Origin: Lachnospira sp900551945
GTDB taxonomy: Bacteria > Bacillota > Clostridia > Lachnospirales > Lachnospiraceae
Direction: 5' to 3'
Length of the DNA stretch: 64,000 nucleotides
Assembly: GCA_048380335.1 (NCBI GenBank)
Contig: DBFCCI010000005.1
Location: forward strand, 62,001-126,000
The notes under the pieces were generated by a model, which was not told the origin of the DNA, did no database searches, and saw nothing but the letters and a program-made list of their open reading frames with translations. Made by a program: the position numbers and the translations under genes. Each line of letters opens with the position of its first letter. Position 1 is the first letter of the stretch. Positions 10,033 to 19,474 of this stretch are shown piece by piece.

Positions 10033-11055
10033 ATGGCACAGAATATTTACGGAGTAGATATTGGTACAAGCAACTTAAAGATGTGTTGCAATGAAAAGGG
10101 AAGAATACTTAATGAAAAGAACATAATAGCAATAGCTAATAAGAAAGAAATGCTTGCATTTGGTGATGAAGCATACGATATGTATGAAAAAGCACCAGAA
10201 AATATTGAAGTATCATTTCCTGTTAAGTTTGGTGTGATTGCAGACATAGAAAATATGCAGACACTTCTTGTAAGTTTCTTTAATAAGATTAATGATGATA
10301 AGAAGTTTTCAGGTAATACAGACTTTTATATAGCAGTACCAACAGATGTAACAGAAGTTGAAAAAAGAGCTTTTTATGAACTTGTAGCAGATTCAAAAGT
10401 AAAAGCTAAGAATATTTATATTGTTGATAAGCCAGTAGCAGATGCTATTGGAGCAGGACTTGATGTAACTAAGTCTAAGGGTATTATGGTAGTTAATATC
10501 GGTGCAGAAACAACAGAAATTTCAGTTATTTCGCTTGGTGGTATCGTAATTAGCAAGTCTATCAAGATTGGTGGTAATAAGCTTGATGATAGTATTATAA
10601 GTATAATCAGAAAAGAATATAATCTTGTTATTGGAAGCAAGACAGCAGAAGGACTTAAAAAAGAACTCGGAAGTGCTGTAAAAGCAGAAGAAAAGTTTGC
10701 TCCAGGTTTTGGTAGAAATGTTCTTTCAGGACTTCCAGTAAGTGTTCAGATATCTTCTGATGTTATATATTCAGCAATAGTTGACCCACTTCATTCAATT
10801 ATGGACTCAATTAAGGTTATATTAGAAAGAACTCCACCAGAACTTGCAGCAGATATTATAAAAGATGGTATTTATGTTACAGGTGGAACATCTAATATTA
10901 GCAATCTTCAGCAGTTTATCAATAAAGAAACTAATCTTAATGTTAATATAGTTGAAAATCCAGCAGAGAGTGTTGTAAGAGGTCTTATTGATGTTGTTAA
11001 TAAGCCAGAATTTTCAAAGATACCATACACTCCACAGGACAAAAAATATGAATAG
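10033..11055 (+). CDS. mreB: rod shape-determining protein MreB, divergent active site
   Basis: Actin-like cytoskeletal ATPase that guides lateral wall synthesis with MreC, MreD, PBP2 and RodA, all encoded downstream. The phosphate-1 loop GVDIGTSNLKM, the strand VISLGGIV, the segment KIGGNKLDDSI and the late YVTGGTSN are typical. Two places normally acidic are changed: the usual EEP is VDKP (D132, K133) and the usual VDIGGGTTE is VNIGAETTE (N155). These correspond to residues linked to ATP hydrolysis in well-studied MreBs, so this copy may bind but hydrolyse poorly. RBS AAAGGAG precedes the start; 340 residues. Confidence 0.9.
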   Translation: MAQNIYGVDIGTSNLKMCCNEKGRILNEKNIIAIANKKEMLAFGDEAYDMYEKAPENIEVSFPVKFGVIADIENMQTLLVSFFNKINDDKKFSGNTDFYIAVPTDVTEVEKRAFYELVADSKVKAKNIYIVDKPVADAIGAGLDVTKSKGIMVVNIGAETTEISVISLGGIVISKSIKIGGNKLDDSIISIIRKEYNLVIGSKTAEGLKKELGSAVKAEEKFAPGFGRNVLSGLPVSVQISSDVIYSAIVDPLHSIMDSIKVILERTPPELAADIIKDGIYVTGGTSNISNLQQFINKETNLNVNIVENPAESVVRGLIDVVNKPEFSKIPYTPQDKKYE

Positions 11056-11066
11056 GATTTGGTAAA

Positions 11067-11912
11067 ATGAAAAAAAAGTTATCATCTTTTCTGAGTACTA
11101 AGGTCATTCTTATTGTATTGGCATTTTTGTGCATGGTATTTATTGGTGTGAGCTTTTTTACAGACAGGCTTACAACTCCTCTTAGAAATGCTATTTCTAC
11201 AGTAGTTATTCCTGTTCAGAAGGGTATGAATTATATTGGTTTGATGGTTGCAGACAAGTATGATACTCTTCAGGAGATAAGTACAGTATTAGAGGAAAAT
11301 GACAAGTTAAAGACTCAGGTAGACTCTCTTACAGAAGAGAATAATCAGTTAAAACAGGATACTTATGAGCTTGCTAGACTTAGAAGCCTTTATGAACTTG
11401 ATGAAAAATATCCTGAATATGCAAAAGTTGGAGCAAGAGTAATCGCTTCACCTACAAATAACTGGTATAATACTTTTACTGTAGATAAAGGCAGTAATGA
11501 TGGAATAGAAGTAGATATGAATGTTATGGCTGATGGTGGTCTTGTAGGTATTGTTACAGAAGTTGGTAATAATTGGGCAACAGTAAAGTCAGTAATTGAA
11601 GATGGAAGTTATGTAAGTGGGATGTTAATAGAAACTGGAGATACTTGTTCTGTAAAGGGCGATATACAGCTTATGGATACTGGTTTAATAAAGCTACAAT
11701 ACTTTAAGAAGGATGTTGTTGTCAAAAATGGTGATAAGATAGTTACATCTAACATTAGTGATAAATACCTTCCTGGTATTTTAATAGGATATGCAAAGGA
11801 TGTTGACACCGATTCTAATAATCTTACACAATCAGGCTATCTAGTTCCTGCTGTGGATTTTGAACATTTGCAGGAAGTATTAATAATAAAACAGAAAAAG
11901 ACAATGGAATAA
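11067..11912 (+). CDS. mreC: rod shape-determining protein MreC
   Basis: Bitopic membrane protein linking MreB filaments to periplasmic-side wall enzymes. One N-terminal membrane segment (about residues 12-32) is followed by a coiled coil (about 65-115) and the beta-domain that begins near ARVIASPTNNWYNTF. It starts eleven bases after mreB and leads into mreD, the usual order. 281 residues is normal. Confidence 0.94.
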   Translation: MKKKLSSFLSTKVILIVLAFLCMVFIGVSFFTDRLTTPLRNAISTVVIPVQKGMNYIGLMVADKYDTLQEISTVLEENDKLKTQVDSLTEENNQLKQDTYELARLRSLYELDEKYPEYAKVGARVIASPTNNWYNTFTVDKGSNDGIEVDMNVMADGGLVGIVTEVGNNWATVKSVIEDGSYVSGMLIETGDTCSVKGDIQLMDTGLIKLQYFKKDVVVKNGDKIVTSNISDKYLPGILIGYAKDVDTDSNNLTQSGYLVPAVDFEHLQEVLIIKQKKTME

Positions 11913-11959
11913 AACATACTCTTTGCATTATATTTTTTAGAAAGGTGCGTTAGGCTGGA

Positions 11960-12478
11960 ATGAAAAGGAAAATTGGAGAAATACTTTTGATATTATTTTT
12001 CTATATTATACAGGTAACACTCGGAAGAGTTATTTCTATAGGTGGTATAAAGCCTAATCTGTTAATGATACTTCCTGTACTTTTTGGTTTCTTAAATGGA
12101 AGCAAAGAGGGAATGTTTATGGGATTTTTTGCAGGTTTTATGTATGATTTAATCTTTTCAGATTTATTAGGCTTTGCGTCACTTGTCTTTGTATTCGCAG
12201 GATATTTTGCTGGATTATTCTATCAGAAATATGAAGAAACAGAGCTGCTTATTCCTCTTGCATTGCTTTTAATATCTGATTTTTGCTTTGAATTTATGTC
12301 ATATATTGGCAATTTTCTGTTACATAACAGACTTGATGTAATGTATTTTATATCAAGATTTATTTTGCCAGAAGTTGTATACACACTGTTTATGGCCGTT
12401 ATATTGTATAAACCAATTGTATTTATTAATGGCAAGTTAGACAGTAGAAGAAAAAGGAGAATGAGTGAATTTGATTAG
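11960..12478 (+). CDS. mreD: rod shape-determining protein MreD
   Basis: Small integral membrane protein of the elongasome with about five predicted membrane helices and the family pattern GGIKPNLLMILPVLFGF near residue 28. 172 residues is normal. Its 3' end overlaps the start of the PBP2 gene by 14 bases, which suggests coupled translation. Confidence 0.93.
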   Translation: MKRKIGEILLILFFYIIQVTLGRVISIGGIKPNLLMILPVLFGFLNGSKEGMFMGFFAGFMYDLIFSDLLGFASLVFVFAGYFAGLFYQKYEETELLIPLALLLISDFCFEFMSYIGNFLLHNRLDVMYFISRFILPEVVYTLFMAVILYKPIVFINGKLDSRRKRRMSEFD

Positions 12479-15251
12479 AGAATTATTTGATTATTTATTG
12501 AGTTTACTAAAGTCAAGAATTGTACCATTAGTAGCTGTGTTTATAGTGCTATTTTCGGTTATAATTAATCGTGTATTTTCACTTCAGATAGTAAATGGAG
12601 AATCTTATGTTCAAGATTTGACATCAACAGTTCAAAAGACAACAAGTGTAGCAGCAACAAGGGGCAGAATATATGATAGAAATGGCGTTCTTTTAGCATA
12701 CAATGATTTGGCATTTTCAGTTAAAATAAGTGATAGTGGAACATATAAAGATAATGCAGAAAAAAATCAAAAATTAAATCATGCAATTGACAAAACTCTT
12801 GAGATTATAGAGTCTAAAGGCGATAAATTTACTAATGATTTACCAATTGAAGCATCAACAGATGGTGGCTATGATTTTACAATAGCAGGAAACACGCTTT
12901 TAAGATTTAAAAGAGATATATATGGAACAAAGTCTATAAATGAATTGACAGATGAACAAAAACAAGCTTCTGCTAATGAAATGATGACATATCTGTGTGA
13001 TAGATATGAGATTAATGCTAATCAATTTTCTACATCACATCTTCTTGAGATAATTAATCTTAGAAGATATATGTCAGCTAATTCATATAACAGATATATA
13101 ACATTTGTAATAGCAAATGAAGTATCTGACGAAACAGTGGCGGCTATCCTTGAAAATTCTGATGAACTTATAGGTGTTACTGTAGAAGAACAGTATATAA
13201 GAAGATACGTTGATAGTGTATATTGTTCCCAGATATTAGGATATACAGGAACAGTATCAGCAAGTGAACTTGAAAGTCTTCAAACTGATGATGATTCTTA
13301 CGAAGCTAATGATATTGTAGGTAAAACAGGTATTGAAAAGGCACTTGAAAATGAACTTGCAGGAGAAAAAGGTTCAAAGACTGTATATGTTGATACAGTA
13401 GGACGAATTACAGAAGTACTTGATGAAACTGACTCAAAAGCTGGTAATGATGTATATCTTACAATAGATGTTAATCTTCAGAAGAAAATATATAATGCAA
13501 TTGAAGATGAAATTGTACAGTTATTGCTTAAGTATTTTGTACCAGAAGGTTCATCTAAGTATGTTATGGAGTCGGGTAACTCAACAGCAACTGTTTATAT
13601 TCCTATGAATGAAGCATATTTTGCATTGATAGATAATAACATTGTGTCAATGGACGAGATTGCTTCGGGAAAGACAGCCAATGAACAAAATATATATAAT
13701 GCTTTTTTAAGTAAGAAAGCTACAGTTCTTGATTGGCTTAGAACAGAGCTTACAGACACACCTACAGCTTATAATAGATTATCTGATGAAGATAGGAACT
13801 ATGTATGGTATGTCTATGAAATGCTTACAAATCAGTCAGTGCTTAATAAAGACAGTATTGATACAAGCGATGAGATATATATAGACTGGGTAGACGGTAA
13901 GTCTAGAACTCTTGAAGAATTTTTAAAACATGCTATATCACAGAATTGGATTGATATGACAATTCTTACAGAACAGCAATACTCAAGTCTTGAGGAGTCA
14001 TATAATCTTTTGCTTGATTATATTATTGGTGAGCTTGACACAGATGATAGCTTCTATAAGAAGTTATATGATTATATGCTACAGAATGGAAATATTTCTG
14101 GAAGTCAAGTATGTATGTTGTTATTTGAACAGGGCGTACTTGATGATGACTCACAATATCAAGCACTTAGTAGTGGAGCAATATCAGCTTATGGCTTCAT
14201 GTTAAATGCTGTAACAACAAAGACAATTACACCAGCGCAACTTGCACTTAAGCCTTGTTCTGGTTCATGTGTTATTACAGACCCTAACAACGGAGATATA
14301 CTTGCACTTGTAAGTTATCCAAGTTATGACAACAACAAAATGTCAGGGTCAGTTGATGCTGACTATTATAGACAATTAAGTAATGACAAGTCTAAACCAT
14401 TATTAAACTGGGCAACACAGGCACAGTCAGCACCGGGTTCAATCTTTAAGGCTTGTACTTCAATTGCAGGACTTGATACAGGAGTAATAGGACCGGGAAC
14501 AGGTTTTTATTGTTCGGGTTCATTTGATAAAGTCGACCCAGCACCAAGATGTTGGAGATTATATGGTCATGGAACAGAAACAGTTACAACTGCTTTAAGA
14601 GATTCTTGTAATGTATTTTTCTATAATGTTGGTTGGAATCTTGCTTGTAGCAAAGACGGTACTTACAACAGTACTTATGGAACTTCAATAATGCAAAAGT
14701 ATGCTGAAGAATTAGGTCTTGCAACAAAGGCTGGTATCGAGATAGACGAAAAAGCACCACATGCTTCAACAGTAAGTGCAATACAGTCAGCTATTGGACA
14801 GGGAACACATCAGTATAGCTGTCTTAACCTTGCAAGATATGCAACAACAATTGCTAATTCGGGTACTTGTTATAATCTTACACTTGTAGATAAGATTACA
14901 GACCCAGAAGGAGAGCTTGTAAGAGAGAATTCAGCAGAAGTAAATAATATAGTTGATGTAAGCTCAACAGCATGGAGTATGGTTCATACAGGTATGCAGA
15001 TGGCAGGTCAGACTTATACTAAGTTAAATCAGCTTGGATATAAAGTTGCAGCAAAGACAGGTACAGCGCAGGAAAAAACAACAGAACCTGACCATGCTAC
15101 AATTGTAAGTTATGCACCATATGATGACCCACAAGTAGCAGTAGCAGTAGCAATGCCTAATGGTTATTCTTCATCAAGTGCTATAGAAGTAGCCGCAGAA
15201 GTATACAAGATATACTACGGAGCAGATGAAGCTGAAAATGATAAAAATTAA
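12465..15251 (+). CDS. mrdA: PBP2-type peptidoglycan D,D-transpeptidase with large insert
   Basis: Class B penicillin-binding protein, the transpeptidase partner of RodA. One membrane segment (about 18-40) precedes the dimerisation domain (RGRIYDRNG near 67) and the transpeptidase domain with the active-site Ser659 in SIFK, SCN in RDSCNVFF, and KTGTAQ. Between NLQKKIYNAIED (about 337) and GSCVITDPNNGDILA (about 598) lie about 240 extra residues, mostly acidic and helical-looking, where most PBP2s have about 20. At 928 residues it is far longer than usual. The GTG start overlaps mreD; AAAGGAGA lies just upstream. Confidence 0.93.
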   Translation: MNLIRELFDYLLSLLKSRIVPLVAVFIVLFSVIINRVFSLQIVNGESYVQDLTSTVQKTTSVAATRGRIYDRNGVLLAYNDLAFSVKISDSGTYKDNAEKNQKLNHAIDKTLEIIESKGDKFTNDLPIEASTDGGYDFTIAGNTLLRFKRDIYGTKSINELTDEQKQASANEMMTYLCDRYEINANQFSTSHLLEIINLRRYMSANSYNRYITFVIANEVSDETVAAILENSDELIGVTVEEQYIRRYVDSVYCSQILGYTGTVSASELESLQTDDDSYEANDIVGKTGIEKALENELAGEKGSKTVYVDTVGRITEVLDETDSKAGNDVYLTIDVNLQKKIYNAIEDEIVQLLLKYFVPEGSSKYVMESGNSTATVYIPMNEAYFALIDNNIVSMDEIASGKTANEQNIYNAFLSKKATVLDWLRTELTDTPTAYNRLSDEDRNYVWYVYEMLTNQSVLNKDSIDTSDEIYIDWVDGKSRTLEEFLKHAISQNWIDMTILTEQQYSSLEESYNLLLDYIIGELDTDDSFYKKLYDYMLQNGNISGSQVCMLLFEQGVLDDDSQYQALSSGAISAYGFMLNAVTTKTITPAQLALKPCSGSCVITDPNNGDILALVSYPSYDNNKMSGSVDADYYRQLSNDKSKPLLNWATQAQSAPGSIFKACTSIAGLDTGVIGPGTGFYCSGSFDKVDPAPRCWRLYGHGTETVTTALRDSCNVFFYNVGWNLACSKDGTYNSTYGTSIMQKYAEELGLATKAGIEIDEKAPHASTVSAIQSAIGQGTHQYSCLNLARYATTIANSGTCYNLTLVDKITDPEGELVRENSAEVNNIVDVSSTAWSMVHTGMQMAGQTYTKLNQLGYKVAAKTGTAQEKTTEPDHATIVSYAPYDDPQVAVAVAMPNGYSSSSAIEVAAEVYKIYYGADEAENDKN

Positions 15252-15299
15252 TAAAATATTGATTTACTTATAAATTAATATGCTTTATATTTAATGTAA

Positions 15300-15344
15300 C
15301 AAAGGTTTGAAAATATTATTTATATAAATATTTTTGAACCTTTG
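15300..15344. repeat. hairpin between PBP2 and minC
   Basis: CAAAGGTT (15300-15307) and AAAATATT (15310-15317) are matched by AATATTTT (15327-15334) and AACCTTTG (15337-15344), a two-part stem. No T-run follows on the plus strand, so strong termination is not expected. It may only moderate read-through into minCDE. Confidence 0.55.
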
Positions 15345-15391
15345 ACTATAGTTAAGGTATTAGAACTCTATAGCGGAATGAGGTGAAAAGG

Positions 15392-16144
15392 TTGGAAAGT
15401 TCAGTTGTTATCAAAGGAACAAAACATGGGATAACAGTTGTATTAAATGAAAGTGCTTCATATGAGAATTTAAAACAACAGATAAGAGATAAGTTTATTG
15501 CATCGTCTAAATTTTTTGGAAATGCAGCAATGGCATTAGGATTTGAAGGCAGAAATCTTACTTTTGAACAACAAAAGGAAATTGCAGATATAATTTCAGA
15601 TGTATCACAGCTTAATATTGTGTGTTTAGTAGATGATGACAAAGAAAGAGAAATAAGATATGAAGAAGCTGTAAAAAAAGCGCTTGAGTCACAATTAGCA
15701 AAAATAAAAGAAAAGACGTTAGCTTCAAATAATAAAGAACAAAATAACAATTGTTTAAATAATACATTAAAAGAAGGACAGTTCTACAAAGGTACACTTC
15801 GCTCAGGTCAAGTATTTGAGGCAGAGAGTAGTATTGTTATACTTGGTGATGTTAATCCTGGTGGAAGGGTAATTGCTAAAGGTAACATAATTGTATTAGG
15901 AAGTCTTAAAGGCAATGCTTTTGCAGGTGGAGATGGCAATGAAAATGCTTTTGTTGTAGCTCTTGATATGGACCCAATGCAGATTAGAATAGGTGATGTA
16001 ATAGCAAGGAGTTCAGATAGTGAGCCTAGAAAGAAGCTAAAAGTATCAAAAACTATTCAGCCTAAGATAGCATTTGTAGATAATGGTAATATATATATAG
16101 AAAACTTAGAACAAAGTGTTATTGATGATATAAGACTTAATTAA
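15392..16144 (+). CDS. minC: septum site-determining protein MinC
   Basis: Inhibitor of FtsZ polymerisation at the poles, activated by MinD. The N-terminal domain (residues 1-100) is followed by a linker and the C-terminal right-handed beta-helix domain recognised from LRSGQVFEAESSIVILGDV and PGGRVIAKGNIIVLGSLKG. The TTG start at 15392 has AGGTG six bases upstream; a GTG at 15383 lies inside that site and is rejected. 250 residues. The following 190-bp gap before minD is AT-rich and shows nothing that I can name. Confidence 0.93.
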   Translation: MESSVVIKGTKHGITVVLNESASYENLKQQIRDKFIASSKFFGNAAMALGFEGRNLTFEQQKEIADIISDVSQLNIVCLVDDDKEREIRYEEAVKKALESQLAKIKEKTLASNNKEQNNNCLNNTLKEGQFYKGTLRSGQVFEAESSIVILGDVNPGGRVIAKGNIIVLGSLKGNAFAGGDGNENAFVVALDMDPMQIRIGDVIARSSDSEPRKKLKVSKTIQPKIAFVDNGNIYIENLEQSVIDDIRLN

Positions 16145-16335
16145 ACACAGAGATATTTTTTTATAGGACAGTAAATGACAAGATATTTACTTGACATAAG
16201 TGTAATATATACAAGGGTGAATTTTTTATATACATTTTACAAAAAAATATTGATTTAATTGTCAAAAAAACGCATAATTATTTTAAGCTGTAATGTGCAA
16301 ATAAAATTTAGATAAGTGTTTCAGGAGGAAAGAAA

Positions 16336-17145
16336 ATGAGTGAAGTAATTGTTGTTACATCCGGAAAAGGTGGAGTTGGAAAGACAACTACAACAGCAAA
16401 CATAGGTACAGGTCTTGCAAAGCTTGGAAAGAGTGTAGTAATGATTGACACGGACACAGGGTTAAGAAATCTTGATGTTGTATTAGGATTAGAAAATAGA
16501 ATTGTATACAATCTTGTAGACGTTGTTGAAGGTAATTGTAGAATAAAGCAGGCATTAATTGCAGATAAAAGATGCCCTAAGTTATATTTACTTCCAACAG
16601 CTCAGACAAGAGATAAGTCAGCAGTTACACCAGAACAGATGAGAAAGGTTATAGATGAGCTTAAGACAGACCCAGATGGCTATGATTACATAATACTTGA
16701 CTGTCCTGCTGGAATTGAACAAGGATTTCAGAATGCAATAGCAGCGGCTGATAGAGCTTTAGTTGTTACAACACCAGAAGTATCAGCAATAAGAGATGCA
16801 GATAGAATAGTTGGTCTTTTAGATGCTAACGGATTAAAAGACCATGAAGACCTTATTGTCAACAGAATAAGAATGGATATGGTAAATAGAGGCGATATGA
16901 TGTCTATTGAAGATGTAAATGATATTTTACAGCTCAATGTAATTGGAGCAATTCCTGATGATGAAAGAATTGTTGTTGCAACTAATAAAGGACAACCATT
17001 AGTAGGAGATGATAGCCTCGCTGGACAAGCATATATGAATATTTGCAAGAGAATTCTTGGTGAGGAAGTTCCATTTCTTGACTTGAATGGTAAAGGTAGC
17101 TTTTTCAAAAAATTGTCTACATTATTTAAAAGTGATAAAAGATAA
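16336..17145 (+). CDS. minD: septum site-determining ATPase MinD
   Basis: Membrane-associated ParA/MinD ATPase that carries MinC to the membrane. The deviant Walker A KGGVGKTTT is at about residues 10-18, followed by IDTDTGLRNLD and IILDCPAGIE. The C-terminus ends with a short basic and hydrophobic helix (FFKKLSTLFK) suited to membrane binding. AGGAGGA lies just before the ATG. 269 residues. Confidence 0.96.
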   Translation: MSEVIVVTSGKGGVGKTTTTANIGTGLAKLGKSVVMIDTDTGLRNLDVVLGLENRIVYNLVDVVEGNCRIKQALIADKRCPKLYLLPTAQTRDKSAVTPEQMRKVIDELKTDPDGYDYIILDCPAGIEQGFQNAIAAADRALVVTTPEVSAIRDADRIVGLLDANGLKDHEDLIVNRIRMDMVNRGDMMSIEDVNDILQLNVIGAIPDDERIVVATNKGQPLVGDDSLAGQAYMNICKRILGEEVPFLDLNGKGSFFKKLSTLFKSDKR

Positions 17146-17194
17146 TGTAAGATTTGCATAAAATGGCGTATTTTTACGCAAGAATGGAGAAAAA

Positions 17195-17470
17195 ATGGGC
17201 TTGATGGATATATTTAAGAAAAAAGGCTCTAGCGATGTGGCAAAAGACAGACTAAAACTCTTATTAGTTTCGGACAGAGCTAATTGTTCTCCCGAAGTAA
17301 TGGAGATGATAAAAAATGATATTATTCAAGTTATATCAAAATATATGGTTATAGATGCAGATGGACTGGATATTCAAATTACATCAACAGAGTCAGAAAC
17401 TGACAATGGTACAGTGCCAGCATTATATGCAAATATTCCTATTAAAAACCTTAGAAATAGTGATAAATAA
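17195..17470 (+). CDS. minE: cell division topological specificity factor MinE
   Basis: Small regulator that stimulates MinD ATPase and so positions the division site. It starts with the amphipathic MGLMDIFKKK and has the DRLKLLLVSDRANCSPE motif typical of MinE. 91 residues is normal. It follows minD by 49 bases, so the Min system here is a complete MinCDE, not the MinJ/DivIVA arrangement. Confidence 0.94.
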   Translation: MGLMDIFKKKGSSDVAKDRLKLLLVSDRANCSPEVMEMIKNDIIQVISKYMVIDADGLDIQITSTESETDNGTVPALYANIPIKNLRNSDK

Positions 17471-17546
17471 TATACATAGGCAGATGGGATAATAATAGCC
17501 AAAAAGGAATTAATACTTAGTAGTCTGCACAGAAATGGAGATAGAG

Positions 17547-18686
17547 ATGTTTAAGAAATATAAACTGCGTTCATACAATCTAAGACTTGTGATATTAGTG
17601 ATTGTAACTTCATGTTATGGTATAGCAGTTATTAATAGTGCTGATTCAAGCTTCACAATAAAGCAATGCTTGGGTATGGGCCTTTCACTTGTTCTTATGT
17701 TATTTATATCATTTGTTGACTATAATTGGTTATTGAACTTTTATTGGCTCTTTTATTTTATTAATGTTATATTGCTTGTGCTTGTTAAAGCAATTGGTGT
17801 TTCTGTAAATGGTGCTCAAAGATGGATAAGATTAGGAGGATTTCAGCTTCAACCCTCAGAATTATCAAAAGTCATAATGATAATATTTACGGCAAAAGTT
17901 GTTTCAATGTATAAAAAGGAGATTAATAATCTCAAGTTTTTAGCAGTTCTAGGAATTGTTCTTATTATTCCACTTGCACTTATTGAGATGGAGCCAGACT
18001 TGTCAACTACAATTCTTATTACTTTGGTTCTTCTTACTATAATATTCTGTGCTGGTCTTAGTTATAAGATAATTGGAATTGCATTGTTAATTGTAGTTCC
18101 TTTAGCTACGGCAGGGATAATATATGTAAGTAATCCTAATCAGACTTTACTTGAAGATTACCAAAGAAACAGAATTATGGCGTTTATTGACCCAGAAAAT
18201 TATGGCGATGGAACATATCAGCAGGATAAAGCAGTACAAGCAATAGGTTCAGGACAACTTACAGGAAAAGGACTTAACAATGATGACCCATCATCTTTAA
18301 AGAATGCTAATTATATAGCAGAGGCGCAGACAGACTTTATTTTTGCCGTAGTAGGCGAAGAACTTGGTTTTATTGGCTGTTGTGCAACAATATTCCTTTT
18401 AGCATGGATTGTTATTGAATGTATTATAGCTGCAGTTAAAGCAAAGGATTTTGCAGGACGGCTTTTATGTTGTGGAGCGGCAGGGTATATAGCATTTCAG
18501 AGTTGTCTTAATATAGGGGTTGTAACAAGATTACTTCCTAATACAGGACTTCCGCTTCCGTTTTTTAGTTATGGTTTAACATCACTTCTTACATTATATA
18601 TTACAATGGGAATAGTGTTAAATGTATCACTTCAACGTAATGTTGAAAGAGATGATGAAATATTTGCAGATGACTTTAGAGGATAA
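17547..18686 (+). CDS. rodA: RodA/FtsW/SpoVE (SEDS) glycosyltransferase
   Basis: Polytopic SEDS peptidoglycan polymerase with about ten membrane helices. Family signatures are visible: GAQRWI near residue 85, QPSELSK, then late GEELGFIG and LPNTGLPLPFFSYG. Its place next to mreBCD and PBP2 favours RodA over FtsW. The start at 17547 has GGAG at 17537-17540; an ATG at 17535 overlaps that site. 379 residues. Confidence 0.9.
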   Translation: MFKKYKLRSYNLRLVILVIVTSCYGIAVINSADSSFTIKQCLGMGLSLVLMLFISFVDYNWLLNFYWLFYFINVILLVLVKAIGVSVNGAQRWIRLGGFQLQPSELSKVIMIIFTAKVVSMYKKEINNLKFLAVLGIVLIIPLALIEMEPDLSTTILITLVLLTIIFCAGLSYKIIGIALLIVVPLATAGIIYVSNPNQTLLEDYQRNRIMAFIDPENYGDGTYQQDKAVQAIGSGQLTGKGLNNDDPSSLKNANYIAEAQTDFIFAVVGEELGFIGCCATIFLLAWIVIECIIAAVKAKDFAGRLLCCGAAGYIAFQSCLNIGVVTRLLPNTGLPLPFFSYGLTSLLTLYITMGIVLNVSLQRNVERDDEIFADDFRG

Positions 18687-18705
18687 TAATTACAGGAGGG
18701 TACTT

Positions 18706-19101
18706 ATGAACATTGGTTTAATTGCACATGAATCAAAGAAAAAATTAATGCAGAATTTTTGTATAGCATACAGAGGGATTTTAAATAAAAATCAATTATT
18801 TGCAACAGGTACGACAGGACGACTTATTGAAGAGGTTACTAACCTGTCAATTCATAAGTTTCTTGCAGGACATCTTGGTGGTGACCAGCAACTTTGTGCT
18901 CAGATTGAACATAATCAGATTGATTTGGTTATATTTTTAAGAGAAGTAGAAAACCCTCTTGCACATGAGTCTAATTCAGATAATATATGTAATCTTTGTG
19001 ATATGTATAATATTCCATTAGCTACTAATCTTGCAACCGCAGAGCTTCTTATAAAGTCTTTAGAACGTGGCGATATGGAATGGAGAGAAATATATCAATA
19101 A
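18706..19101 (+). CDS. mgsA: methylglyoxal synthase
   Basis: Converts dihydroxyacetone phosphate to methylglyoxal and phosphate, a bypass of lower glycolysis. The motifs ATGTTGRLIEE and GHLGGDQQLCAQIE match the phosphate site and catalytic Asp region. The start at 18706 has AGGAGGG five to six bases upstream. 131 residues. A reading frame extending back into rodA is not used. It is the last gene of this cluster and is followed by a terminator-like repeat. Confidence 0.94.
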   Translation: MNIGLIAHESKKKLMQNFCIAYRGILNKNQLFATGTTGRLIEEVTNLSIHKFLAGHLGGDQQLCAQIEHNQIDLVIFLREVENPLAHESNSDNICNLCDMYNIPLATNLATAELLIKSLERGDMEWREIYQ

Positions 19102-19202
19102 TTTTAAGATTATCAAGTAGATACACAAATTTATTGTATAAAACAGTAAGATGAGTCTGTTCTATTTAGTTGATATTAATATATTATTCATCTTGTTAAT
19201 AT

Positions 19203-19299
19203 AAAAGGTTGTTGCATTAAGAAAATTATTGTTTGTATATAATTTTTGTATTATAACAATATATATAATGTATTTATTAATGCAACAGCCCTTATTTTA
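19203..19299 (+). repeat. repeat family B, copy 1; terminator-like
   Basis: Arms GGTTGTTGCATTAA (19207-19220) and TTAATGCAACAGCC (19277-19290) pair over 14 bases with one G-U, closing an AT-rich inner hairpin; TTATTTTAT follows. It shares its ends and length with the repeat at 31792-31888 and the body of the one at 34028-34095. It probably terminates the mgsA transcript. The rest of the 19102-19474 gap holds only the hairpin listed next. Confidence 0.65.
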
Positions 19300-19393
19300 T
19301 ATTATAAATAACAAAGTTAATTGTGAATATCTGCTGCATAAATAAAATTGCAAAGTTATTTTGATAAATTAGCTATAAAAGATAATATTAGTT

Positions 19394-19458
19394 TGATTGC
19401 ACAATTTCAAAAGCCTTGACAAAGTGCATTTGCCTGTGTTTTTGAAATTGTACAATCA
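19394..19458. terminator. long inverted repeat after the DUF378 gene
   Basis: TGATTGCACAATTTCAAAA (19394-19412) pairs with 19440-19458 with a single C/A mismatch, a 19-bp stem with a 27-base loop. It lies just past the 3' end of the minus-strand DUF378 gene and may end its transcript. A T-run is short, so the role is an inference. Confidence 0.5.
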
Positions 19459-19474
19459 TCAAGTTATTATATGG

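Noticed and set aside
16191..16213. TTGACA in the minC-minD gap as a minD promoter
   Set aside because: No acceptable -10 occurs at 16-18 bases; the nearest TATACA is only 11 bases away.
18622..18705. Longer N-terminus for methylglyoxal synthase, starting inside rodA
   Set aside because: AGGAGGG and an ATG at 18706 give the normal family length; the upstream part is the rodA coding sequence in another frame.
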